Shown: positions 1 to 6,503 of the stretch, one piece after another
Layout of the letters: every line of letters starts with the position of its first letter
Numbering within the stretch: position 1 is the stretch's first letter
From: an uncultured Bacteroidota bacterium
GTDB taxonomy: Bacteria; Bacteroidota; Bacteroidia; Chitinophagales; Chitinophagaceae
Direction: 5' to 3'
DNA length: 13,213 bases
NCBI GenBank assembly: GCA_946479615.1
Contig: CAMLGR010000134.1
Coordinates: 1 to 13,213 of the forward strand
The notes under the pieces: model-generated
Database searches by the model: none
Told to the model about the DNA's origin: nothing
What the model saw: only the letters and a program-made list of their open reading frames with translations
Translations under genes and position numbers: made by a program

Positions 1-11
1 CCTCTTATCTG

Positions 12-18
12 AAAAAAA
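12..18 (+). other. A7 homopolymer at the deiminase frame break
   Basis: Seven A residues follow G11. The conserved deiminase frame (AAA TTT GAT ATG from 16 on) is closed by TGA at 10-12. Reading TCT TAT CTG AAA AAA from position 3 would join it if the run had six A; reading TCT GAA AAA from position 8 would join it if the run had eight A, or by a -1 slip on A AAA AAT (13-19). Only 11 bases of upstream coding sequence are visible, so the cases cannot be separated. Confidence 0.5.
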
Positions 19-24
19 TTTGAT

Positions 25-630
25 ATGCCTGTTTACTATCGCGTCATCATCATGGAAGGCGGCTCGGTAGAATTCAATGGGAAAGGAACGGTGATGAGTT
101 CTACGGCCTGCCTGCTGAATCCCAACCGCAATCCGCATCTCAACCAGCAACAGATTGAACAATACCTGATGGATTACTATGGCATGGACCAGGTGCTTTG
201 GGTAGATGACGGAATCATTGGTGATGATACGGATGGACATATCGACGATACGGTCCGTTTTGTTAACGAGGATACTGTTATCACTGTGATAGAAGAGAAA
301 AAGAATGATGAGAACTATGAGTTGCTGCAACACAACCTGCAACAATTAAAAGAAATGCGGTTACTCAGTGGCAAACAACTGAATATCGTGGAACTTCCTA
401 TGCCTGATCCGGTGATCTGGCAGGAACAGCGTTTACCGGCCTCCTATGCCAATTTCTATATTGCCAATCAATCGGTCATCGTTCCTACATTCCGCAGTAA
501 AAAGGACGATAAAGTACTTCAGATCATACAAAGCTGCTTCCCCGGCCGCGAGGTCGCTGGCATCGATTCCACCGAAATCATCTGGGGATTGGGTAGCTTT
601 CATTGCCTTAGCCAGCAGGAACCGGTGTAA
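25..630 (+). CDS. aguA: Agmatine deiminase (C-terminal part; frame broken near window edge)
   Basis: Member of the agmatine deiminase / bacterial peptidylarginine deiminase family, which hydrolyses agmatine to N-carbamoylputrescine and ammonia in the cytoplasm. Visible landmarks, counted from the Met at 25: EGGS at residues 11-14, the LLNPNRNP stretch at 30-37, the catalytic-His motif DGHIDD at 70-75 (His72), RLPASYANFYI at 136-146 and the nucleophile region FHCLSQQEP with Cys194. Family members are about 340-370 residues, so the 201 residues here are only the C-terminal part. The Met at 25 lies inside the conserved core and is not a real start. Upstream in this frame a TGA at 10-12 closes the reading frame, while both other frames are open up to the A7 run at 12-18. 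The gene therefore either carries a frameshift there or has a sequencing error. The family call is firm; whether the gene is intact is not. Confidence 0.85.
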   Translation: MPVYYRVIIMEGGSVEFNGKGTVMSSTACLLNPNRNPHLNQQQIEQYLMDYYGMDQVLWVDDGIIGDDTDGHIDDTVRFVNEDTVITVIEEKKNDENYELLQHNLQQLKEMRLLSGKQLNIVELPMPDPVIWQEQRLPASYANFYIANQSVIVPTFRSKKDDKVLQIIQSCFPGREVAGIDSTEIIWGLGSFHCLSQQEPV

Positions 631-646
631 TTCATAATTATCAATT
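629..646. repeat. Imperfect AT-rich palindrome after the deiminase gene
   Basis: AATTCATAATTATCAATT is an 18-bp palindrome with one mismatch (C642). It begins within the deiminase stop codon. Its core matches the centre of the perfect 32-bp palindrome at 3650-3681, so it looks like a short, degenerate copy of the same sequence. Confidence 0.5.
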
Positions 647-697
647 AATACCGGGAACTGCCTGTTATCCTTCCGGCCATGTGTGCAAAAAACACCT

Positions 698-705
698 TAC
701 CTTGC
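698..705 (+). promoter_or_regulatory. Possible -7 promoter box of the ureohydrolase operon
   Basis: TACCTTGC resembles the Bacteroidota -7 box TAnnTTTG but is one T short. It would place the transcript start near 709, about 19 nt before the ATG at 728 and after the GTG at 683. No convincing -33 box was seen. Weak evidence alone, but it agrees with the homology-based start. Confidence 0.35.
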
Positions 706-727
706 ATCCCTTTTTAACGCATGCGAA

Positions 728-1783
728 ATGGTAAACCTATCTGATTACGACCCGAGCCGGGTAAGCAACCCGGAAAATAACATCTTTGGCCTTCCTACTA
801 CCGAAGATGATGCAAAACTGATCATTGTACCTGTTCCCTGGGAAGTGACTGTGAGCTATAATGCCGGTACGGCCCGGGCTCCTGAAGCCATCATGAAAGC
901 CAGCCTGCAGGTCGACCTGTTCGACCCCGATGCTCCTGAGGCCTGGAAACAAGGATACTATATGCGCTCCAGCGACCGCAAATTGCTGATGAAAAGCGAT
1001 TACCTGCGCAAAGAAGCCGAACTATATATCGATTATATCTCGCGTGGCGAAGACATTGCCGCCAACCAGTTTATGAGTAAAACACTGGTGGAAGTAAATG
1101 ATGGTGGCATTTATCTTAACCGCTGGGTCTATGACCAGACAAAAGCATTGCTTGACAAAGGTAAATTGGTGGCCGTGTTGGGTGGCGATCATAGTACCTC
1201 GCTGGGTTTCATGAAAGCGATCGGTGAAACCTTCGGAGAGTTTGGCATCTTACAGATCGATGCGCATTGCGATCTGCGTGAAGCCTATGAAGGATTAAAT
1301 TATTCCCATGCCAGTATCATGTATAATGCCTTGAATGAAATACCACAATTGAAAAAACTGGTGCAGGTGGGTGTGCGCGATTACAGTGAAGGCGAATCGC
1401 AATACATAAAAGATAGTAATGAAAGAGTGGTAACTTTTTTTGACAAGGATATAAAAAACCGCCAGTTTGAAGGTGACACCTGGAAACAGATCGCCGGCGA
1501 TATCGTCAATCAATTACCACAAAATGTATTTATCAGTTTTGATATCGATGGCCTTGACAGGAAATTATGCCCGCATACCGGCACACCGGTTCCCGGCGGA
1601 TTTGAAACCGAAGAAGTGTATTATATACTTCGCAAGGTAATAGAAAGCGGCAGAAGGATCATTGCTTTTGACCTGGTAGAAGTAGGTGTAAGCGATACAG
1701 ACTGGAACGCGAATGTAGGCGCACGGGTATTATTCAAATTGTGTAATTTACTGGTGATGAGTAATGGTCATGGAAAGAATTGA
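728..1783 (+). CDS. Ureohydrolase (agmatinase/arginase family protein)
   Basis: A 351-residue arginase/agmatinase-fold enzyme. Such enzymes use a two-manganese centre to release urea from a guanidino substrate, here probably agmatine (giving putrescine) or arginine. The metal-ligand motifs are all present, counted from the ATG at 728: GGDHS with His155, DAHCD with Asp178/His180/Asp182, and SFDIDGLD with Asp272/Asp274, followed by TGTPVPGG. After GLD the usual Pro is Arg. A GTG at 683 would add 15 residues; I prefer 728 because family members begin close to this point and a promoter-like box lies between the two. The 3' end overlaps the next gene by 20 nt. The preceding agmatine deiminase favours a role in agmatine breakdown, but arginase or another ureohydrolase activity cannot be excluded from sequence. 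Confidence 0.88.
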   Translation: MVNLSDYDPSRVSNPENNIFGLPTTEDDAKLIIVPVPWEVTVSYNAGTARAPEAIMKASLQVDLFDPDAPEAWKQGYYMRSSDRKLLMKSDYLRKEAELYIDYISRGEDIAANQFMSKTLVEVNDGGIYLNRWVYDQTKALLDKGKLVAVLGGDHSTSLGFMKAIGETFGEFGILQIDAHCDLREAYEGLNYSHASIMYNALNEIPQLKKLVQVGVRDYSEGESQYIKDSNERVVTFFDKDIKNRQFEGDTWKQIAGDIVNQLPQNVFISFDIDGLDRKLCPHTGTPVPGGFETEEVYYILRKVIESGRRIIAFDLVEVGVSDTDWNANVGARVLFKLCNLLVMSNGHGKN

Positions 1784-2315
1784 ACTGATACTAAAGAATT
1801 ATAAACTCCGGAGATATCACCTGCTCGCCTGGTTGCTCGCAGCGCTGAACCTCGTGATCTTATTTATTGTCACGTTTACTACCGGTTTCCAGCAACACAG
1901 CGGCCGTATTTATTTTTTGCTGGCTGCCGCTCTTCTGTTATTGGTAGCTGGAAAGATTCACCGGTTCAACCTGGCAGACAATAAAACCAATACCGGTTTT
2001 ATTTATTTACTGATCGAACTGGCCTGGCTGAGCTGGAATATTTACTGGATCGCCGCCCTGAACCTTTTATTTTTTATACTGTATCTATATTCGGTCAGGA
2101 AATTTGAAGTGATTATCACCACTGATGAGATCATCTACCCTTCTTTCCCTAAACGAAAGATCCGGTGGAACGAATTGCAGAATATTATTTTAAAAGATGG
2201 GATATTAACGATCGATTTTAAAAATAATAAGATCATTCAGAATGATACGGAAGAACAGGAAAACCTGAATGAGAAAATATTTAACGAATTTTGCAGGGAG
2301 CAATTGAAAAAATGA
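1764..2315 (+). CDS. Four-helix membrane protein with PH-like C-terminal domain
   Basis: No named family recognised. The 183-residue product has four hydrophobic segments at about 21-40, 48-64, 78-94 and 95-111, then a soluble tail of about 70 residues. In the tail, the stretch EVIITTDEIIYPSFPKRKI (115-133) followed by RWNELQNIILKDGILTIDFKN has the beta-strand pattern of bacterial PH-like domains in small membrane proteins. The ATG at 1764 overlaps the ureohydrolase end by 20 nt, and a second Met follows at 1770. The stop overlaps the radical SAM start (ATGA at 2312-2315). The tight packing implies co-expression with both neighbours; the role is unknown. Confidence 0.75.
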   Translation: MVMERIELILKNYKLRRYHLLAWLLAALNLVILFIVTFTTGFQQHSGRIYFLLAAALLLLVAGKIHRFNLADNKTNTGFIYLLIELAWLSWNIYWIAALNLLFFILYLYSVRKFEVIITTDEIIYPSFPKRKIRWNELQNIILKDGILTIDFKNNKIIQNDTEEQENLNEKIFNEFCREQLKK

Positions 2316-3613
2316 GTTTGACACGTTCACCATATATATTATACTCCGACGGAAAAGGAAATATTTTCGAGGACACTTCTTTATTTGTAACCGGCAGAAC
2401 GGGTTGGGATGCTGTACCTGTTCCCAATGAAGAATGGATCGAATTGCCCGACGGAGGTTCCTTATATGAATTGCCCGGCCGCCGCGGTATCGGTATCGAT
2501 GTAAAGACAGGTGAAATGCGTTTGTGTGAAAAAGGATGGGCTGTAGCTGCATTCATACCACCTGCACATACCGGTTTTTACCTTGCCGCTTACGAAACTT
2601 CTCCTGATGCTCCTACTCTTCCCCTGTTTTGCTATACCGCCGTTGGCTGGCAAAATGATAAGACCTATGTTCCTGCTGTTCGCATTGAACCGGATATCCG
2701 GCAGGATTGCGATGGATATGACCAGAAAAAAGTAGAAGCCGGTGTTAAACAGTTGATCAAAGCATACCCGCATAACAGGTTGGTTAATCACCTGGCGAAT
2801 AATTGTGCGCTGACTTATCATTGTCCTGCGGCAAGAAATTATTTTTTAGGAAGATGGGAATGCCCTATCCCTGCATCACCTGCGTGTAATGCGAATTGCG
2901 TGGGTTGCATTTCCCTGCAACCCGATGAAGAAACAATTGTATCTACACAGGACCGGTTGAATTTCAAACCCAGCGCCGAAGAGATCGTTGAATATACGGT
3001 GCCGCATCTTGAATCGGCTCCCTATCCTATTGTTAGTTTTGGACAGGGTTGCGAAGGTGAACCGTTGTTGATGTGGGAAACGATAAGAGAAGCGATCCGT
3101 GAAATAAGAAAACATACGCCGAAGGGAAGCATCAACATCAATACCAATGGATCAAAACCTGATGCGGTGAAAGCCTTATGCGAAGCAGGACTTGATTCTA
3201 TCCGTGTCAGCACCAACTCTACACGCCGGGAAATATACATGCCGTATTATCGTCCCAATAACTATGATTTCGACGATATCATTGAAAGTCTGAAAGTGGT
3301 AAAAAGTTTTGGCGGCTGGACATCTATCAACTATTTCGTTTTCCCGGGCATGACAGACAGCGAAGCGGAATATGAAGCGTTGAGAAAATTAATTAAGGAT
3401 ACCGGTCTGTGTATGATCCAATGGAGAAACTTCAATATCGATCCCGATTGGTATCTCGGCAAGATCGGCGTTACCGACACAGGAGATTGTATGGGCGTCA
3501 ACCAGCTTCAGCAGCTGCTAAAAGAAGAATTCCCCCATCTCCGTTACGGCTACTTCAATCCACCGATAGAACGCATTAAGGGTAAATTCGAACTGGATTT
3601 TGCACACCGTTAA
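2312..3613 (+). CDS. Radical SAM protein of unknown substrate
   Basis: A 433-residue radical S-adenosylmethionine enzyme. The [4Fe-4S]-binding CX3CX2C motif is CNANCVGC (Cys192, Cys196, Cys199). It is followed by the SAM-binding GEP motif in GQGCEGEPLL (249-251) and by strand motifs SININTNGS and DSIRVSTNS, as expected for the partial TIM barrel. About 190 residues precede the cluster motif, which is unusually long, and contain further cysteines (165, 171, 184) close to it. These might bind a second metal site, but that is inference. The ATG at 2312 overlaps the membrane-protein stop as ATGA, with GGGAG at 2296-2300 upstream; an in-frame TTG at 2291 is less likely. The protein resembles a radical SAM group that I believe is widespread in Bacteroidota and uncharacterised. 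Operon partners suggest no clear substrate. Confidence 0.88.
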   Translation: MSLTRSPYILYSDGKGNIFEDTSLFVTGRTGWDAVPVPNEEWIELPDGGSLYELPGRRGIGIDVKTGEMRLCEKGWAVAAFIPPAHTGFYLAAYETSPDAPTLPLFCYTAVGWQNDKTYVPAVRIEPDIRQDCDGYDQKKVEAGVKQLIKAYPHNRLVNHLANNCALTYHCPAARNYFLGRWECPIPASPACNANCVGCISLQPDEETIVSTQDRLNFKPSAEEIVEYTVPHLESAPYPIVSFGQGCEGEPLLMWETIREAIREIRKHTPKGSININTNGSKPDAVKALCEAGLDSIRVSTNSTRREIYMPYYRPNNYDFDDIIESLKVVKSFGGWTSINYFVFPGMTDSEAEYEALRKLIKDTGLCMIQWRNFNIDPDWYLGKIGVTDTGDCMGVNQLQQLLKEEFPHLRYGYFNPPIERIKGKFELDFAHR

Positions 3614-3649
3614 AGAGGTCTTAGACTGGGTTGCTGATAAAACGAATTA

Positions 3650-3681
3650 AATTCATAATTCATAATTATGAATTATGAATT
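3650..3681. repeat. Perfect 32-bp AT-rich palindrome
   Basis: The two 16-nt arms, AATTCATAATTCATAA and its exact reverse complement, meet with no spacer at 3665/3666. Each arm repeats ATTCATA, so the element is a doubled inverted unit. It lies 37 bp after the radical SAM gene in the 246-bp gap before the TonB-like gene. No T-tract follows, so it is not a typical terminator. A degenerate shorter relative is at 629-646. In the rest of this gap I see only the promoter box at 3833 and a small hairpin ATGCA-AGC-TGCAT near 3757. Confidence 0.85.
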
Positions 3682-3832
3682 AATCACTTGTCATCTAACA
3701 CCTAAAAACATTCCCCTCGCTTTATATAAATCTTAACACTTATTCCCTCCCTGTTTATGCAAGCTGCATAGCCTTTGCATCGTTAATAACAAGTGTGAAA
3801 AACAATGTTTTCCGCCTTTTTAACACAAAGAC

Positions 3833-3840
3833 TATTTTTG
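3833..3840 (+). promoter_or_regulatory. -7 promoter box (TATTTTTG) of the TonB-like gene
   Basis: TATTTTTG fits the Bacteroidota consensus TAnnTTTG exactly. Transcription would begin near 3844, so the ATG at 3842 would not be on the message. The next in-frame ATG at 3860 leaves a leader of about 15 nt. A T-rich GTTTTCC around 3807-3813 could serve as a weak -33 region. Confidence 0.55.
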
Positions 3841-3859
3841 TATGAACAATGTTTCCATT

Positions 3860-4726
3860 ATGTCTGTATCATTTGAATCACGCAAGAATTCACAGGCCAG
3901 TATGATAACGGCCGGTTTTGCCGGTTTGTTATTACTGCTGATGTTTTTCTGGAAGTGGACCATTGTGGCGGTGGAACCTCCTCCTGCAGAAGAAGGTATT
4001 TTGGTTGAACTGAATATCCCTGAAGAAGAGATCGTGCCTCCTTCCAAAGCAGGCGGTGGTGGCGGCAACCTGGTAGAAGCGCCTAAACCGGCCGGCGCAG
4101 CGCCTTATTCTCCTCCCGATCCCGGCACCAAGGACGATGCAAAAGATATCGAAGAAGACCCTAACGAAAAGACTTCTCCTGCGATCTTAAAACCCGATCT
4201 TCCCAAGCCTACAGCGACTAAAATAAACGAGAACAAGGCCCCGGCCAATCCTCCTCCTAAACCGGTTCCGGTTCCCCCGGCCCCAAAGCCTAAAGCAGTG
4301 ATCCCCAAGGGGAAAACGCTTACCGGCCAGGGTGAAGGCGGCGGCGCTTCCACCACTTATGACAGAAGTGGCGGGCAAACCGGTGGTGGTAACGGTGTAG
4401 GAAACGGACCCGGCGGTGGTGGTGGAACAGGTGGTGGTGTCGGTGGCGGTCGTGGCAGCGGTGTAGGACCTTATGTTTCCAAAGGCGACCGTAGTATTGT
4501 CGGTAGTTATAACTTCCAGGGCGATCTGGAAAAAGCAACTATTATCGCAGATATAAAAGTATCCCCTGATGGCGTTGGACAATTTATACAATTTGCCAGA
4601 GGGACTTCCGCTCCTAATTCTGCTTACCGCACCGCAATCGAACAATACTTGCGGAAAATGAAATTCAATAAATCAGATCACGAATCTACCGTTACGGTGG
4701 TATTTAATTTTAAAATAAACGGATAG
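3860..4726 (+). CDS. TonB-like energy-transducer protein with Gly/Pro-rich linker
   Basis: A 288-residue protein built like TonB: short cytoplasmic N-terminus, one membrane helix at about 16-38 (ITAGFAGLLLLLMFFWKWTI), an acidic and proline-rich periplasmic stretch (39-150, many PPP and PKP), a glycine-rich stretch (about 160-204) and a divergent TonB-type C-terminal domain (about 222-288). Such proteins pass proton-motive energy from ExbB/ExbD to outer-membrane receptors. No exbB or exbD is next to it here. The C-terminal domain is weakly conserved, so partner and function are inferred from architecture. I chose Met 3860 rather than 3842 because the promoter box ends 2 nt before 3842. The glycine codons form a GG-rich tract at about 4365-4470. 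Confidence 0.72.
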   Translation: MSVSFESRKNSQASMITAGFAGLLLLLMFFWKWTIVAVEPPPAEEGILVELNIPEEEIVPPSKAGGGGGNLVEAPKPAGAAPYSPPDPGTKDDAKDIEEDPNEKTSPAILKPDLPKPTATKINENKAPANPPPKPVPVPPAPKPKAVIPKGKTLTGQGEGGGASTTYDRSGGQTGGGNGVGNGPGGGGGTGGGVGGGRGSGVGPYVSKGDRSIVGSYNFQGDLEKATIIADIKVSPDGVGQFIQFARGTSAPNSAYRTAIEQYLRKMKFNKSDHESTVTVVFNFKING

Positions 4727-4747
4727 CCGGATTAATAAGAAATTAAG

Positions 4748-4809
4748 AATAAGGAATAAGAAACGTGAAAGTAACAGGCTGCCAACTTTCTCATTTCTTA
4801 TTCCTTATT
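4748..4809. repeat. 25-bp inverted repeat, dispersed element copy 1; possible terminator
   Basis: Arms 4748-4772 and 4785-4809 pair at 23 of 25 positions around a 12-nt loop (AACAGGCTGCCA). The arm core is AATAAGGAATAAGAAA. Six T follow the base of the stem (4808-4813), so the structure could end the TonB-like transcript. Outer partial copies of the same word (4738-4747 and 4814-4828) extend it. The right side, 4794-4817, matches 11115-11138 at 23 of 24 bases, so this is one of two copies of a dispersed repeat in the window. Confidence 0.8.
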
Positions 4810-4830
4810 TTTTATTCCTTATTTCTTAAG

Positions 4831-4838
4831 TAGTTTGC
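4831..4838 (+). promoter_or_regulatory. Possible -7 promoter box of folC
   Basis: TAGTTTGC resembles TAnnTTTG with one base missing. The transcript would start within about 2 nt of the folC ATG at 4844, giving an almost leaderless message. Weak candidate. Confidence 0.3.
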
Positions 4839-4843
4839 ATCTT

Positions 4844-6130
4844 ATGAACTACCGGGAAACACTCGACTATCTTTTCTCCCGCCTGCCCATGTTCAGTCGT
4901 ATCGGTGCAGCTGCGTATAAGGACAATCTCGATAATACTCTTTACCTGGCTACTGAGCTGGGCAATCCGCAACAGAAATTCAGATCGGTACATATCGCCG
5001 GCACCAATGGTAAAGGATCTGTCAGTCATATGCTGGCAGCTATTTTACAAACAGCCGGTTATAAAACAGGTCTCTATACCTCTCCTCACTTAAAAGATTT
5101 CCGCGAACGCATACGCATCAATGGTGAAATGGTTCCGGAATCCTTTATCATCGATTTTACCCGTCGTCTTCAACCGGTGATTGAAAAGATCGAACCCAGT
5201 TTTTTCGAGATCAATGTCGCTATGGCCTTTGATTATTTTGCACAGGAGCAGGTAGACATTGCGGTGATAGAAACAGGATTGGGTGGGCGGCTCGATAGTA
5301 CCAATATTATTACACCCGATGTATCTGTCATTACGAATATTGGCTGGGATCATATGACCCTGTTAGGTGATACACTGGAAAAAATTGCCGGAGAAAAAGC
5401 CGGTATTATCAAAACCGGTGTGCCGGTCGTTATCGGGGAAGTATTGCCGGAAACACAACCTGTATTTGAAAAAACAGCTGCCGCGAAGCAGGCTCCTTTA
5501 TCTGTTGCATCTCATAATTACCAGGCGCTTGGCTGGAAATGGGAAAAACATGAATTGATCGTGGAAGTAGCACAACACGATAAGACCGATCACCAGCAAT
5601 ACCATCTTGATCTTCCGGGTATTTACCAGGTAAAAAATGTATTGACCGTCCTGGCAGCATGTTCTCAGCTTCAGCAGAAAGGCTGGAAGATCGATGAAGC
5701 GGTTATTCATACCGCGTTGAAACAGGTAAAAAAATTAACCGGTCTTCGTGGTCGCTGGGATATTATTCAACAGCATCCTGCCGTGATCCTGGATGTAGGT
5801 CATAACCAGGATGGGATCAAACAAATACTGGAACAACTGGAAGTTACGGATCATCATGAATTGCATATTATTTTAGGAATGGTAAAGGATAAAGAAATAG
5901 AGAAAGTATTACAGCTCTTACCTTCTGCTGCGCACTACTATTTTACCCGGGCTCCGATTCCACGGGCACTGGAAGCTGAAGCATTGATGCAAACGGCTCT
6001 TCAATTCGATTTGCACGGCAAAACATATCCTGATGTCAATACCGCATTGCACGAAGCAAAGGCCAAAGCAGCAGCGAATGATATTATCCTTGTTTGCGGA
6101 AGTATATTTCTGGTAGCGGAGGTGATTTAG
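4844..6130 (+). CDS. folC: Bifunctional folylpolyglutamate / dihydrofolate synthase
   Basis: A Mur-ligase-fold cytoplasmic enzyme that adds glutamate to dihydropteroate or tetrahydrofolate using ATP; 428 residues, normal for the family. Visible motifs: ATP-binding P-loop GTNGKGS (53-59), substrate loop YTSPHL (78-83), ETGLGGRLDSTN (143-154), and DHMTLLGDTLEKIAGEKAG (169-187) containing Lys185, the position carbamylated in this family. The Mur-ligase C-terminal domain starts near residue 295 (LRGRWDII, then LDVGHNQDG). The start is ATG at 4844; an in-frame TTG at 4835 lies inside the promoter-like box. The gene stands alone between an inverted repeat and a hairpin-rich convergent gap. Confidence 0.95.
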   Translation: MNYRETLDYLFSRLPMFSRIGAAAYKDNLDNTLYLATELGNPQQKFRSVHIAGTNGKGSVSHMLAAILQTAGYKTGLYTSPHLKDFRERIRINGEMVPESFIIDFTRRLQPVIEKIEPSFFEINVAMAFDYFAQEQVDIAVIETGLGGRLDSTNIITPDVSVITNIGWDHMTLLGDTLEKIAGEKAGIIKTGVPVVIGEVLPETQPVFEKTAAAKQAPLSVASHNYQALGWKWEKHELIVEVAQHDKTDHQQYHLDLPGIYQVKNVLTVLAACSQLQQKGWKIDEAVIHTALKQVKKLTGLRGRWDIIQQHPAVILDVGHNQDGIKQILEQLEVTDHHELHIILGMVKDKEIEKVLQLLPSAAHYYFTRAPIPRALEAEALMQTALQFDLHGKTYPDVNTALHEAKAKAAANDIILVCGSIFLVAEVI

Positions 6131-6182
6131 TCTTCTTTATTCGTGTAAAAAGCAGGGATCGCTGTTGTTCTAACATCATGGA

Positions 6183-6215
6183 TAGAACCTATAAGGTTGA
6201 ACCTTATAGGTTCTA
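6183..6215. repeat. 33-bp palindrome with 1-nt centre
   Basis: TAGAACCTATAAGGTT, a single G (6199), then AACCTTATAGGTTCTA, its exact reverse complement. Each arm is itself a small hairpin (AACCT-ATA-AGGTT and AACCT-TAT-AGGTT), so the sequence can fold either as one long stem or as two short ones. TTCTACC at its right edge (6211-6217) recurs at 6332-6338. Confidence 0.85.
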
Positions 6216-6233
6216 CCTCTCCGATTAATTCAA

Positions 6234-6296
6234 CTGGAATTCCCGTATAAATCAACAAGGAAAACTGCTGTTATAACCCTGGAATTTTCGTATAAA
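6234..6296. repeat. Pair of 18-bp direct repeats
   Basis: CTGGAATTCCCGTATAAA (6234-6251) and CTGGAATTTTCGTATAAA (6279-6296) differ at two positions and start 45 bp apart. They lie between the palindrome and the hairpin cluster. Confidence 0.6.
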
Positions 6297-6492
6297 ACGT
6301 CCCTATGAGACGTAGGAACAACGTTTCATTATTCTACCAATCAAACATTCCTGCGGAACGAAAAAAAACTGCAATACATCAAACACTAAATATCTCTGTA
6401 TAAAAATGCTGACCCTTCCCGCCATCTTTTGTCCCGTAGGGACAACTGACCAGTGACCTATAACAAAATGAAACCGTGTGCCGCAGGCACAC
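6297..6492. repeat. Cluster of four short hairpins with 3-nt loops
   Basis: Four hairpins share the form of a roughly 7-bp stem, CC/GG closing pairs and a 3-nt loop: 6297-6313 (ACGTCCC-TAT-GAGACGT, one mismatch), 6346-6360 (CATTCC-TGC-GGAACG, one mismatch), 6429-6445 (TTGTCCC-GTA-GGGACAA, perfect) and 6476-6492 (GTGTGCC-GCA-GGCACAC, perfect). Stem sequences differ while the CCnnnGG centre is kept, which suggests that structure is preserved. They resemble short REP-like palindromes; no transposase is visible nearby. Confidence 0.65.
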
Positions 6493-6503
6493 CTCGTAAA
6501 AGA

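Larger units (their letters stand above)
6131..6503. other. 373-bp gene-free gap between convergent genes, rich in hairpins
   Basis: No plausible coding sequence on either strand. From left to right it holds a 33-bp palindrome (6183-6215), a pair of 18-bp direct repeats (6234-6251, 6279-6296) and four short hairpins (6297-6492). None has a good T-tract, so no standard terminator is evident although two genes converge here. Confidence 0.7.

Noticed and set aside
13..19. A AAA AAT as a programmed -1 frameshift site in the deiminase gene
   Set aside because: The heptamer fits in one reading, but agmatine deiminases are not known to use frameshifting and only a few upstream codons are visible. 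A homopolymer error or mutation is simpler.
683..727. GTG at 683 as the ureohydrolase start
   Set aside because: It precedes a promoter-like box, and the 15 added residues look unlike the family's N-terminus. The ATG at 728 fits better.
4187..4645. Long antisense reading frame (152 residues) opposite the TonB-like gene
   Set aside because: Its repetitive Thr/Ala-rich product is the complement of the Gly/Pro-rich codons; no recognisable domain or start signal.
6297..6492. Hairpin cluster as a CRISPR array
   Set aside because: Stem sequences differ between units, spacing is irregular and no cas gene is present.
6429..6492. Hairpins at 6429 and 6476 as intrinsic terminators for the converging genes
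   Set aside because: Stems are strong, but neither side carries the T-tract needed for rho-independent termination.
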